Positions 53,044 through 60,899 of a stretch of 64,000 nt of DNA are shown here, in pieces. The stretch spans positions 15,460 to 79,459 of the forward strand of contig CAVBJJ010000007.1 of the NCBI GenBank assembly GCA_963595735.1. The letters are read 5' to 3'. The notes under the pieces are model-generated. The model did not search any database, had not been told where the DNA came from, and worked only from the letters and a program-made list of their open reading frames with translations. Source of the DNA: CALWOS01 sp963595735. GTDB lineage: Bacteria > Bacillota > Clostridia > Oscillospirales > Oscillospiraceae. Position 1 is the first letter of the stretch; the number at the start of each line of letters is the position of its first letter. The translations under genes were made by a program, and so were the position numbers.

Positions 53044-54486
53044 ATGAACCGGGAAAACCTGACCCTTTTGTGCGACTACTACGAGCTGACCATGGGAAAT
53101 GGCTATTTCCTCTGCGGAAACAAGGATAAGATCACTTATTTCGACCTATTCTTCCGGAATGTGCCGGATGGCGGCGGATTCGCCGTGGCTGCGGGTCTGC
53201 AGCAGGTGATCGACTATATCCAGGATCTGCATTTTGACGAAGAAGACATCGCCTTTCTTCGCAGCAAGGGCACCTTTGCCCCCGAATTTCTGGAGTATCT
53301 GCGGGACTTCCGCTTTACAGGCGATATCTGGGCCGTGCCGGAGGGAACGCCGGTTTTCCCACGGGAGCCGCTGCTGGTGGTGCGCGCACCGGCGATCCAG
53401 GCGCAGTTGATCGAAACCTACCTGCTGTTGGCTGTCAACCACCAAAGCCTGATCGCCACCAAGGCCAACCGCATCTGCCGGGCGGCAAAGGGGCGCACGG
53501 TGCTGGAGTTTGGTTCCCGCCGGGCGCAGGGCGCAAGCGGCGCCATTCAGGGCGCACGGGCGGCGTATATCGGCGGCTGCAAGGGCTCGGCCTGTACCAT
53601 CAGCGACAAATACTTCGGCGTGCCCGCCGGCGGCACCACCGCCCACTCTTGGGTGCAGATGTTTGACTCGGAATACGAGGCCTTTAAGACCTATTGCGAG
53701 ATCTATCCGGACAACGCCGTGCTGCTGGTGGATACCTATAACACCATCAAGTCCGGCGTACCCAACGCCATCCGCGTGTTTAACGAGGTGCTCAAGCCCC
53801 GGGGCATTACCCGCTGCGGCATCCGGCTGGACAGCGGCGACATCACCTATCTCAGCCGCCAGGCCAGAAAAATGCTGGACGACGCCGGCTGGACGGAGTG
53901 CCAGATCACCGTTTCCAACTCTCTGGATGAGTTTCTGATCCGGGATCTGCTGGAGCAGGGCGCCTGCATCGACTCCTTTGGCGTGGGCGAACGGCTCATC
54001 ACCGCCAAGAGCGACCCGGTGTTCGGCGGGGTGTACAAGCTGGTGGCGGTGGAAAATGACAAAGGGGAGATCATTCCCAAGATCAAGGTCAGCGAAAATG
54101 TGACCAAGATCACCAACCCCCATTTCAAAAAGGTATACCGCTTCTATAACCGGGACAGCGGCAAGGCCATCGCCGACTATGTGTGCCTCCACGACGAGCA
54201 GGTGGACGACAGCGGCAGCATCACTATTTTCGACCCGGAAAACACCTGGAAGCGAAAAACGGTTTCCAATTTCGTGGCCAAGGAGCTGCTGGTGCCGGTG
54301 TTCCAGGGGGGAAAGCTGGTATACCAGTCTCCCAGCCTGCCGGATATCCAGCAGCACTGCGCCCAGCAGGTGGAAACGCTTTGGGAAGAGGTGTGCCGCT
54401 TTGACAATCCCCACCGGTACTATGTGGACTTGAGCGACCGGCTCTATCAGGTCAAGCATGAGCTGCTGTTCCATGTCCGGGACTAA
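53044..54486 (+). CDS. pncB: Nicotinate phosphoribosyltransferase
   Basis: 480 residues from ATG 53044 (GGAAAGGAAG upstream). The family motifs are LCDYYELTMGNGYFL, TVLEFGSRRAQGASGAIQGA, the FDS EYEAFKTY-like segment and the phosphoribosyl loop GIRLDSGDITYLSRQARKML. It makes nicotinate mononucleotide from nicotinate and PRPP for NAD salvage. The catalytic His is probably in TTAHSWVQMF. It is interesting beside a nicotinate-type fermentation cluster, although the two are separate transcription units. Confidence 0.93.
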   Translation: MNRENLTLLCDYYELTMGNGYFLCGNKDKITYFDLFFRNVPDGGGFAVAAGLQQVIDYIQDLHFDEEDIAFLRSKGTFAPEFLEYLRDFRFTGDIWAVPEGTPVFPREPLLVVRAPAIQAQLIETYLLLAVNHQSLIATKANRICRAAKGRTVLEFGSRRAQGASGAIQGARAAYIGGCKGSACTISDKYFGVPAGGTTAHSWVQMFDSEYEAFKTYCEIYPDNAVLLVDTYNTIKSGVPNAIRVFNEVLKPRGITRCGIRLDSGDITYLSRQARKMLDDAGWTECQITVSNSLDEFLIRDLLEQGACIDSFGVGERLITAKSDPVFGGVYKLVAVENDKGEIIPKIKVSENVTKITNPHFKKVYRFYNRDSGKAIADYVCLHDEQVDDSGSITIFDPENTWKRKTVSNFVAKELLVPVFQGGKLVYQSPSLPDIQQHCAQQVETLWEEVCRFDNPHRYYVDLSDRLYQVKHELLFHVRD

Positions 54487-54541
54487 GGAAAAATGTCCGC
54501 CGCGAGAACTGCGGGATAGCGCATAATACACAAATGCAAAG

Positions 54542-54602
54542 CGCCTGTTTCGTCCATTACCTCCAAAAAAGAGGGGGATTTTTGGGGCGAAACGGGCGTT
54601 TT
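54542..54602 (+). terminator. Terminator after pncB
   Basis: cgcctgtttcg (54542-54552) pairs with cgaaacgggcg (54588-54598) and TTTT follows. Otherwise the 275-bp gap to bioY holds only the bioY promoter. Confidence 0.65.
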
Positions 54603-54691
54603 CTGCGTCATTTCCCCGGGCATTGTGAACAGAAAAGCCGGAGTGTGCGCCGGGAAAATTGCGAGATAGTGAAAAGATAAACAAATCTCAG

Positions 54692-54728
54692 CTTTGTCCG
54701 TGACAAAGCCGGGGAAGTGTGGTATACT
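54692..54728 (+). promoter_or_regulatory. bioY promoter with overlapping palindrome
   Basis: GTGACA (54700-54705), 17-bp spacer, TATACT (54723-54728). The palindrome ctttgtc-cgt-gacaaag (54692-54708) covers the -35, a likely repressor site. It is not the classic BirA operator sequence. Confidence 0.55.
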
Positions 54729-54761
54729 CAAAGCAATTTTCAGGAAAGGACATATGTACGC

Positions 54762-55301
54762 ATGAAAAAGACACGCACAATTTGCTTCTGCGCCCTTTTC
54801 ACCGCCCTGACGGCGGTGGGGGCATTCATCCGTATTCCTGTCCCGGTGGTACCGTTTACCCTGCAGTTTCTGTTCACCATGCTGGCGGGACTGTTGTTGG
54901 GCGGCCGGCGCGGCGGGATCTCGGTTTTGGTGTATCTGGCGCTGGGGCTGGTGGGCTTGCCCATCTTCACGGAGGGCGGCGGGCCCTGGTATATCTTCAA
55001 GCCCACCTTTGGCTATCTGATCGGCTTTGCGGTGGCGGCCTTTGTGACCGGCCGCATGGCGGAGCGCAACCGGGAAAACCGCCTGAGCGCCTATCTGGCG
55101 GCCAATTTTGTGGGACTTGCCATTGTGTATGCCGCAGGCATGATCTACTGCTATGTCATCAGCAATTTTGTACTGGGAACGCCCCTGGGGCTGTGGCCGC
55201 TGGTGCTGTACTGCTTTATTCTGGCGGTGCCGGGGGATATCTGCCTGTGCATTCTGGCGGCGTTTCTGGCCAGACGGCTTTGCCCGCTGATGCGGCGGTA
55301 G
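54762..55301 (+). CDS. bioY: Biotin transporter S component BioY
   Basis: 179 residues from ATG 54762 (GGAAAGGAC upstream), six helices. BioY signatures include ALFTALTAVGAFIRIPVPVV, PFTLQFLFTMLAGLLLGGRR, LPIFTEGGGPWYIFKPTFGY and the end PGDICLCILAAFLARR. It binds biotin in the membrane and works with the ECF energising module, encoded elsewhere. It precedes bioB by about 90 bp and is probably controlled by biotin. Confidence 0.93.
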   Translation: MKKTRTICFCALFTALTAVGAFIRIPVPVVPFTLQFLFTMLAGLLLGGRRGGISVLVYLALGLVGLPIFTEGGGPWYIFKPTFGYLIGFAVAAFVTGRMAERNRENRLSAYLAANFVGLAIVYAAGMIYCYVISNFVLGTPLGLWPLVLYCFILAVPGDICLCILAAFLARRLCPLMRR

Positions 55302-55393
55302 CTGCAATGACCGGCGCGGAAGCGCAGAAGCTATTTTATTATAGTTTATAGACTGTACAAGATTTTACATTACGGAAGGCGGAAGGAAGCAAT

Positions 55394-56389
55394 ATGGATA
55401 TGATACAACTTGCCCGGGAGATCATCGCCGGCCGGCGTTTGACCAGACAGGATGACCTTTCTGTTTTTCTCACCTGCGATCTGGATGCCCTGTGTCAGGG
55501 CGCGGATCAGATCCGGGAGCATTTTATGGGTGATAAGGTGGACCTGTGCGCCATCATCAACGGCCGCAGCGGCAAATGTCCCGAGGACTGCAAATACTGC
55601 GCCCAATCGGCGCACAACCACACGGACTGCGCGGTATATGACTTTCTGCCGGAGGCGGAGCTGCTGGAAAACTGCAAGCTCCACGAGCAGGAGGGGGTAC
55701 ACCGCTTTTCCATCGTCACCGCCGGACACAGTCTGGAGGGCGAGGATTTTGCCAAGGCCATTCACGCCTATGAGACCATGCACCGGGAGTGCAAGATCGA
55801 CCTGTGTGCTTCCATGGGCTTTCTCACAGCGGAGCAATTTGCGCAGCTGCGGGAGGCGGGCGTGACCAGCTATCATCATAATATCGAGACCTCTCGCCGG
55901 AATTTTCCCAACATCTGCACCACCCATACCTATGACCAGAAGATCGAGACCCTCCGTCTGGTCAAGGAGGCCGGGCTGTGCGCCTGCTCCGGCGGTATCA
56001 TCGGCATGGGCGAGACCTGGGAGGATCGGCTGGATATGGCGATCAGCCTGGCGGAGCTGGAGGTGGATTCCATTCCCATCAATGCCCTCATGCCCATTCC
56101 CGGCACGCCCCTGGAGCATCTGCCCTCCCTGCCGGAGGCGGACATTCTGCGCACCATCGCCTTTTTCCGTTATATCAACCCCTGCGCCAATATTCGCCTG
56201 GCGGCGGGACGCGCCCTGCTGCACAAGGACGGAGAGCGGGCCTTCTGCGCCGGCGCTTCGGCCACCATTACCGGGAATATGCTCACCACGGCGGCCTGCG
56301 CCACCATCCGCAGCGACAAGAAAATGCTGCGGGAGCTGGGACGGGACGCCGAGCCGGACTATGTAAAGGAAGCGAAGCACCATGGCTAA
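55394..56389 (+). CDS. bioB: Biotin synthase
   Basis: 331 residues. The radical-SAM triad is in GKCPEDCKYCAQSAHNHTDC. Residues for the second [2Fe-2S] cluster include Cys in VTAGHSLEG-adjacent segments, and the TSYHHNIETSRRNFPNICTT block is typical. NALMPIPGTPLEHLP and the end NPCANIRLAAGRALL match BioB. It inserts sulfur into dethiobiotin. It overlaps bioD by 8 bp. Confidence 0.95.
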   Translation: MDMIQLAREIIAGRRLTRQDDLSVFLTCDLDALCQGADQIREHFMGDKVDLCAIINGRSGKCPEDCKYCAQSAHNHTDCAVYDFLPEAELLENCKLHEQEGVHRFSIVTAGHSLEGEDFAKAIHAYETMHRECKIDLCASMGFLTAEQFAQLREAGVTSYHHNIETSRRNFPNICTTHTYDQKIETLRLVKEAGLCACSGGIIGMGETWEDRLDMAISLAELEVDSIPINALMPIPGTPLEHLPSLPEADILRTIAFFRYINPCANIRLAAGRALLHKDGERAFCAGASATITGNMLTTAACATIRSDKKMLRELGRDAEPDYVKEAKHHG

Positions 56390-57074
56390 GGCATTGTTTG
56401 TTGTGGGAACGGGAACGGATGTAGGCAAGACCTATGTCTCGGCTCTTCTGCTGCGCTGGCTCCGGGAGCGGGGAAACGACCCCGGATATTACAAAGCCGC
56501 CATGAGCGGCAACCTCCGTCGGGCGGACGGCAGTCTGATCCCCGGGGACGCGCAGTTTGTCCGGGATTTTGCCGGTCTGCGCCAGCCGCTGGAGGAGATG
56601 TGTCCCTATGTATACGAAAACGCCTGGTCGCCCCATCTGGCAGCGCGGGTAGAGGGAGATCCCGTGGAGATGGAGGTCGTGTTACAGGGCTTTCACCGGG
56701 CGCTGGCTACCCATGATCCGGTGATCGTGGAGGGTAGCGGCGGAATCTGCTGTCCCATCCGCGTGGAGCGGGAGAAGGAAATCTGGCTGGAGGATGTGAT
56801 CCGCGCCATGGCGCTGCCCAGTGTGCTGGTGGCGGATGCCGGGCTGGGGACGATCAACAGCGTGATGCTCACGGCGGCGTATATGCGCCAACAGGGCTTG
56901 CTGCTGGCGGGGCTGATCTTCAACCGCTGTCAGCCCGGCGAGCGGATGCAGGAGGATAACATTGCCATGTGCGCACGAATGACCGGTCTGCCGGTGCTGG
57001 CCAGAGTCTGCCTCGGCGATACCCGCCTGCAGGCGGAGGAGGCCGGGCTTCTGGCGGCGTTTGCCGCCCTGTGA
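56382..57074 (+). CDS. bioD: Dethiobiotin synthetase
   Basis: 230 residues. The P-loop is VVGTGTDVGKTYVSALLLRW, the substrate lysine lies in YYKAAMSGN, and VIVEGSGGICCPI is the second conserved block. It closes the ureido ring from diaminopelargonate, CO2 and ATP. It is coupled to bioB. After it the biotin run is interrupted by a toxin-antitoxin pair before bioA. Confidence 0.93.
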   Translation: MAKALFVVGTGTDVGKTYVSALLLRWLRERGNDPGYYKAAMSGNLRRADGSLIPGDAQFVRDFAGLRQPLEEMCPYVYENAWSPHLAARVEGDPVEMEVVLQGFHRALATHDPVIVEGSGGICCPIRVEREKEIWLEDVIRAMALPSVLVADAGLGTINSVMLTAAYMRQQGLLLAGLIFNRCQPGERMQEDNIAMCARMTGLPVLARVCLGDTRLQAEEAGLLAAFAAL

Positions 57075-57125
57075 TCTCAGCAAAGCTTTTTCAGATGTAA
57101 AACGCCCTCTGCAACAAAAAAGAAA

Positions 57126-57154
57126 TTGACGGCGCAATAACTTTTGAGTATAAT
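57126..57154 (+). promoter_or_regulatory. Promoter of the toxin-antitoxin pair
   Basis: TTGACG (57126-57131), 17-bp spacer, TATAAT (57149-57154): near consensus and immediately upstream of the toxin gene. Confidence 0.75.
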
Positions 57155-57179
57155 AGTGATAGAGAGGGGAAAGCTGAAT

Positions 57180-57548
57180 TTGTATAAATACAAAATACAT
57201 TTTTACAGAGATAAAAATGGCAACGAACCAGTGGCAGAATATATAGCAGGACTGGCTCAGAAAAAGGACAAAGATAGTCGTATAAAGCTAAACAAAATAA
57301 GAGATTATATAAAAGTTTTGAGCGAATATGGGATACAGGCAGGAGAGCCGTATATCAAACACCTTGACGGCGAAATCTGGGAACTGCGGCCGATTCGTGA
57401 TAGAATTCTTTTTGTGGGCTGGATAAATGGGAGCTATGTTCTGCTGCACCAGTTTATGAAAAAAACGCAGAAAACACCCGCAAGGGAAATAGAAAGGGCA
57501 AAGCGAGAGCTTGCAGACTTGATAGAAAGGGGTGTACAGTATGAATAA
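57180..57548 (+). CDS. HigB/RelE-like toxin (Gp49 family)
   Basis: 122 residues, with TTG 57180 as the likely start (GAGGGG about 10 nt upstream). The fold signature is KYKIHFYRDKNGNEPVAEYI, HLDGEIWELRPIRDRILFVG and LLHQFMKKTQKTPAREIERA, as in phage-derived Gp49-like/HigB mRNA interferases. The gene is visibly AT-richer than its neighbours, a sign of transfer. Toxin precedes antitoxin, as in higBA. It overlaps the antitoxin by 8 bp. Confidence 0.87.
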   Translation: MYKYKIHFYRDKNGNEPVAEYIAGLAQKKDKDSRIKLNKIRDYIKVLSEYGIQAGEPYIKHLDGEIWELRPIRDRILFVGWINGSYVLLHQFMKKTQKTPAREIERAKRELADLIERGVQYE

Positions 57549-57852
57549 TGCCGAAAAAGCCGCAAAAGAAAATTCGGCAATTGGGAGAGATGCATTGGCG
57601 TTTATGGATTCGCTTTTGAGTCCGGAGGAAATCGCGGCGAGTGATTTGCGCGTTGCGCTGATCGGAGAGCTGATTCAGGCCAGACAGGAAAAGGGGATCA
57701 GCCAGAAAAAGCTGGAGGAACTCAGCGGCGTGAAGCAGCCGGTGATCGCGCGGATGGAAAAGGGCTACACCAGCCCCCAGTTGGACACGATCCTGAAAGT
57801 TTTGGCACCCTTGGGCAAGACCCTTGCCATTGTCTCCCTGCAGGAAAAATAA
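57541..57852 (+). CDS. HigA-like XRE antitoxin
   Basis: 103 residues from ATG 57541. The N-terminal 40 residues (FMDSLLSPEEIAASDLRVAL) probably bind the toxin. The Cro/C1 helix-turn-helix is ARQEKGISQKKLEELSGVKQ followed by PVIARMEKGYTSPQLDTILK. It should neutralise the toxin and repress the shared promoter. A terminator follows. Confidence 0.87.
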   Translation: MNNAEKAAKENSAIGRDALAFMDSLLSPEEIAASDLRVALIGELIQARQEKGISQKKLEELSGVKQPVIARMEKGYTSPQLDTILKVLAPLGKTLAIVSLQEK

Positions 57853-57866
57853 ACCGGGACAAATAC

Positions 57867-57900
57867 TGCGCGCTCCCAGCAAAGGGGCGCGCTTTTTTGT
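57867..57900 (+). terminator. Terminator between the antitoxin and bioA
   Basis: gcgcgctccc and ggggcgcgc pair around a short loop, followed by TTTTTT. It would shield bioA from the toxin-antitoxin promoter. Confidence 0.8.
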
Positions 57901-57956
57901 AACAATCTCAGGCCGGTGCGGCTGCCGGTTTCGATTCACACCGAAGGAGGAATTCC

Positions 57957-59162
57957 ATGATCTGGTATCCCTATGAACAAATGAAAACCATGGCCCCCCA
58001 TTTCAAAGTGCTGGATGCACAGGGGGTCTTTTTGCACACGGAAAACAAGACGCTGATCGATTCCGTCTCGTCCTGGTGGTGCATGATGCACGGTTACAAG
58101 CACCCGGAGCTGACCGCGGCCATTCAGGAGCAGGCGGGGCGCTTCTGCCATGTGATGCTGGGTGGACTGACCCATGAACCGGCGCTGCGGCTGGCGGATA
58201 CACTGGCGGAATTTCTGCCGGGGGATCTGAACCACTGCTTTTTTTCGGACTCCGGCAGCGTGGCGGTAGAGGTGTCCCTGAAAATGGCGCTGCAATACAA
58301 CACCAACCGGGGCAAAAACCGGCCGCTGGTGCTGGCGCTGGAACATGCCTATCACGGGGACACCTTTAAGACCATGGAGGTGGGGGACGATGCGGACTAT
58401 CACTTTGCCTTTGCGGAAAAAACCGGCGTGATCCACATCCCTACGGAGATTCCCGCACTGGAGCAGGCCTTTGCCCAGTACCATGAAAAGCTCAACTGCT
58501 TTATTGTGGAGCCGCTTTTGCAGGGTGCAGGCGGGATGCGGATGTATGACATTGCGTTTCTGGAGCGGGCAAGGCAGCTTTGCGACCAGTACGATGTGCT
58601 GCTGATCTTTGACGAGGTGGCAACGGGCTTTGGCCGGACGGGACACCGCTTTGTGGCAGATCTGGTGCTGCCGGATATTCTGGTGCTGGGAAAGGCGCTG
58701 ACCGGCGGTTACATCGGCCACGCCGCCACGGTGGCCAACGAAAAGGTCTTTGCCGCCTTTTACAGCGACGACGACCGCCACGCCCTGATGCACGGCCCCA
58801 CCTTTATGGGTAATGCGTTGGCCTGCGCCGCGGCGCTGAAGAGCATTGAGATTTTCCAGCGGGAGGACTATATGGGCAAGGTCGCCCGTATTGAGGAGAT
58901 CTCTCGCCGGGAGATGGCGGGCTTTACCGCTAAGGGCGTAAAGGAGGTGCGCACCCTGGGCGCCTGCACCTGCATCGAGGTGGAGTCCCCGGAATATCTG
59001 GCGGGCTATCGGCAGTATGCCTATGAGCAGGGGGTTTTTGCCCGGCCGTTCCTGAATTATGTGTACACCATGCCGCCCCATGTGATCGGGGAAAGAGAGC
59101 TGGTGAAAATTTTTGACACAATGAAAAACTGGTTTGCCCGGGAGTTGTGGCGGGAAAGTTAA
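57957..59162 (+). CDS. bioA: Adenosylmethionine-8-amino-7-oxononanoate aminotransferase
   Basis: 401 residues, RBS GGAGG. Class III aminotransferase features: SSWWCMMHGYKHPELTAAIQ, the phosphate site in SDSGSVAVEVSLKMALQY, DEVATGFGRTGHRF, and the pyridoxal Lys in LVLGKALTGGYIGH. It makes diaminopelargonate from KAPA. The substrate KAPA would come from bioF/pimeloyl genes that are not in this window. No promoter is obvious in the 57 bp between the upstream terminator and bioA. Confidence 0.93.
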   Translation: MIWYPYEQMKTMAPHFKVLDAQGVFLHTENKTLIDSVSSWWCMMHGYKHPELTAAIQEQAGRFCHVMLGGLTHEPALRLADTLAEFLPGDLNHCFFSDSGSVAVEVSLKMALQYNTNRGKNRPLVLALEHAYHGDTFKTMEVGDDADYHFAFAEKTGVIHIPTEIPALEQAFAQYHEKLNCFIVEPLLQGAGGMRMYDIAFLERARQLCDQYDVLLIFDEVATGFGRTGHRFVADLVLPDILVLGKALTGGYIGHAATVANEKVFAAFYSDDDRHALMHGPTFMGNALACAAALKSIEIFQREDYMGKVARIEEISRREMAGFTAKGVKEVRTLGACTCIEVESPEYLAGYRQYAYEQGVFARPFLNYVYTMPPHVIGERELVKIFDTMKNWFARELWRES

Positions 59163-59199
59163 CAAATTATGCCTTGTCTCCGGTGGGAGAATGTGATAG

Positions 59200-59395
59200 A
59201 CTGCAAGCGAATCCGGAAAGCGGAAATCCCCGCTTGGCTCTCTCTGGGAGAAGGCGACTGAGAGGGTTTGGCAGAGAATCAAGCCCCCGGAGTTCGTATG
59301 GTATGGTCATTGCTTACCCTCTCCGTCTTCGCTGCGCTCAGCCACCTCTCCCAAGGGGAGAGGCAAGGCCGTCAAAAACAGCAGGCAGCATCGTT
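59200..59395. repeat. Noncoding repeat-like sequence of the gut-clostridial dispersed type
   Basis: The 340-bp gap after bioA holds no gene. It contains ctctctgggagaaggcgact and the inverted repeat cctctccc-a-aggggagagg (59345-59363) with ccctctccgtcttcgctgcg before it. Such sequences recur many times in Oscillospiraceae genomes. I judge this from its look only, as one copy is visible here. Confidence 0.45.
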
Positions 59396-59502
59396 TCCCA
59401 CAGCAGCGGGGGAGTTTGGGGGGCGAGACCCGCCTCAATGAGATGAACCGCCGTGCCAAAAAAGTCTCGGACTTTTTTGACACGCTGAAAGGAGTGTTTA
59501 CT

Positions 59503-60285
59503 ATGAAAAAAGAGAAAATTGCCGCGCTGGCGCTGGCCGGCGCAATGGTATTGGGTATGACCGCCTGCGCAAACGGCGGCGGAAGCAGCACCAATCAGGG
59601 CAGCGCCAACCTGCAGCAAAACCAGCCGCAGCAGACGGTGTCCCCGGCGGAAACGGAAACGCCTGATCCGGGCGCGACGGATCACAGCCAGCCCACCAGC
59701 ACGCCGGAGGAGAACACTACCACCCGAACGGAGGAGCAGGCCTATGACGATGTGATCGACCAGTACATTACCGCAGTGCGGGACGGCTGGAGTGAGGACA
59801 AGCTGCTCCAGAACGACCTGTGCGTAATGTGCAGCTTTTACTCCGGTGAGGACGGCCTGCGGAAGCTGGGCTATTCGATCACCGATGTGGACGGCGACGG
59901 CGTGAAGGAGTTGCTGATCGGCGAGGTGGGGCAGCAGGAGCTGTTTGCCCTGTACACCCTCCAGAACGGCGACCCGGTGCAGCTGGCGCTGGGACAGGAG
60001 CGCAGCAGCTACTACCTGTGCATGGGCAGCAACGGCGGCAGTCTGGTGGCCAATGTGGGTTCCACCTCGGACACGAATACGGAGTGGAGCTACTACACGC
60101 TGGTCGGCGGCCAGCTGCAGCAGTTCCAGACGGTGGTCTATGACGAGCAGGCAAACGCCGAAAATCCCTGGTCGGTGGACGGAACTTCCACAGACGAGGA
60201 CAGCGCCCGGGAAGTGATCAACGGCTATGAAAGCAGCTATATCGCGCCCCAGTTCACGGCCTTTGCAGACCGCAGCGTGGGCTGA
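59503..60285 (+). CDS. Putative lipoprotein
   Basis: 260 residues from ATG 59503 (AAAGGAG upstream). The lipoprotein signal (MKKEKIAALALAGAMVLG) ends in the lipobox GMTAC. A Ser/Thr/Pro/Gln-rich linker (about 25-85) tethers a folded domain with the acidic turn TDVDGDGVKELLIGE, an FG-GAP/dockerin-like calcium loop seen in many clostridial lipoproteins of unknown function. A hairpin (caaaaaagtc-tcg-gacttttttg, 59456-59480) lies in the leader. It stands alone. Confidence 0.75.
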   Translation: MKKEKIAALALAGAMVLGMTACANGGGSSTNQGSANLQQNQPQQTVSPAETETPDPGATDHSQPTSTPEENTTTRTEEQAYDDVIDQYITAVRDGWSEDKLLQNDLCVMCSFYSGEDGLRKLGYSITDVDGDGVKELLIGEVGQQELFALYTLQNGDPVQLALGQERSSYYLCMGSNGGSLVANVGSTSDTNTEWSYYTLVGGQLQQFQTVVYDEQANAENPWSVDGTSTDEDSAREVINGYESSYIAPQFTAFADRSVG

Positions 60286-60312
60286 TCCGGTACAGAATTT
60301 GCGAAAAAAGAA

Positions 60313-60357
60313 TAAAAATGCCGTGGCAGGAAGCGTTTCCTGTCACGGCGTTTTTTG
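60313..60357. terminator. Bidirectional terminator
   Basis: gccgtggcaggaa and ttcctgtcacggc pair (one G-U/mismatch) with AAAA before and TTTTTT after, between convergent genes. Confidence 0.85.
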
Positions 60358-60371
60358 CATCGTCAAGTGAA

Positions 60372-60899
60372 TTATTTCATGCCATCTTTGAGCACATCGG
60401 CGTTTTTGATGAAGTACTCCAGGCCGGAATACAGCGTGGTGACCACGATGATGGCAACGCAGATGAGCACCAGCAGATGGGGGATGGGGAAGAACATGAG
60501 CATCAGGCAGATCATGGTGGCAAAGGTCTTGACCTTGCCGCTCCAGCCGGCGGCGATGACGCGCCCCTTGTCCGAGGCCACCATGCGCAGACCGCTGACG
60601 GCGAATTCCCGCAGCAGCACGATCAGCAGCGCCCAGCCGGGCATGAGACCGATGTCCACAAACCAGCACATGGCGGCGCAGACCAGCGCTTTGTCCGCCA
60701 GGGGGTCCATGAATTTGCCGAAATCGGTGATCTGGTTATAGTGCCGGGCGATGTAGCCGTCGGCAAAGTCCGTGACCGAGGCCAGAATGAAGATGACCAG
60801 GGCGATGGCGTTGGCGTGGGCAGGGCCGATATACAGCACTGCCAGAAACAGCGGGATCATAATGACCCGCAAGATGGTGAGCTTGTTTGCAGTTGTCAT
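60372..60899 (-). CDS. pgsA: CDP-diacylglycerol-glycerol-3-phosphate 3-phosphatidyltransferase
   Basis: 175 residues, five to six helices. The CDP-alcohol phosphotransferase signature DG-x2-AR-x8-G-x3-D-x3-D is seen in DGYIARHYNQITDFGKFMDP followed by LAD. It makes phosphatidylglycerophosphate, the first step of phosphatidylglycerol synthesis. It overlaps rimO as ATGA, a pairing common in Firmicutes. Confidence 0.93.
   Translation of the reverse strand: MTTANKLTILRVIMIPLFLAVLYIGPAHANAIALVIFILASVTDFADGYIARHYNQITDFGKFMDPLADKALVCAAMCWFVDIGLMPGWALLIVLLREFAVSGLRMVASDKGRVIAAGWSGKVKTFATMICLMLMFFPIPHLLVLICVAIIVVTTLYSGLEYFIKNADVLKDGMK

Noticed and set aside
55302..55393. A BirA-type operator in front of bioB.
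   Set aside because: The AT-rich sequence lacks the paired TTGTAAAC/GTTTACAA arms; only the bioY palindrome is convincing as an operator and it is of another type.
59200..59395. CRISPR-like or tandem repeats after bioA.
   Set aside because: Only imperfect inverted sequences are seen, without regular spacing or spacers.
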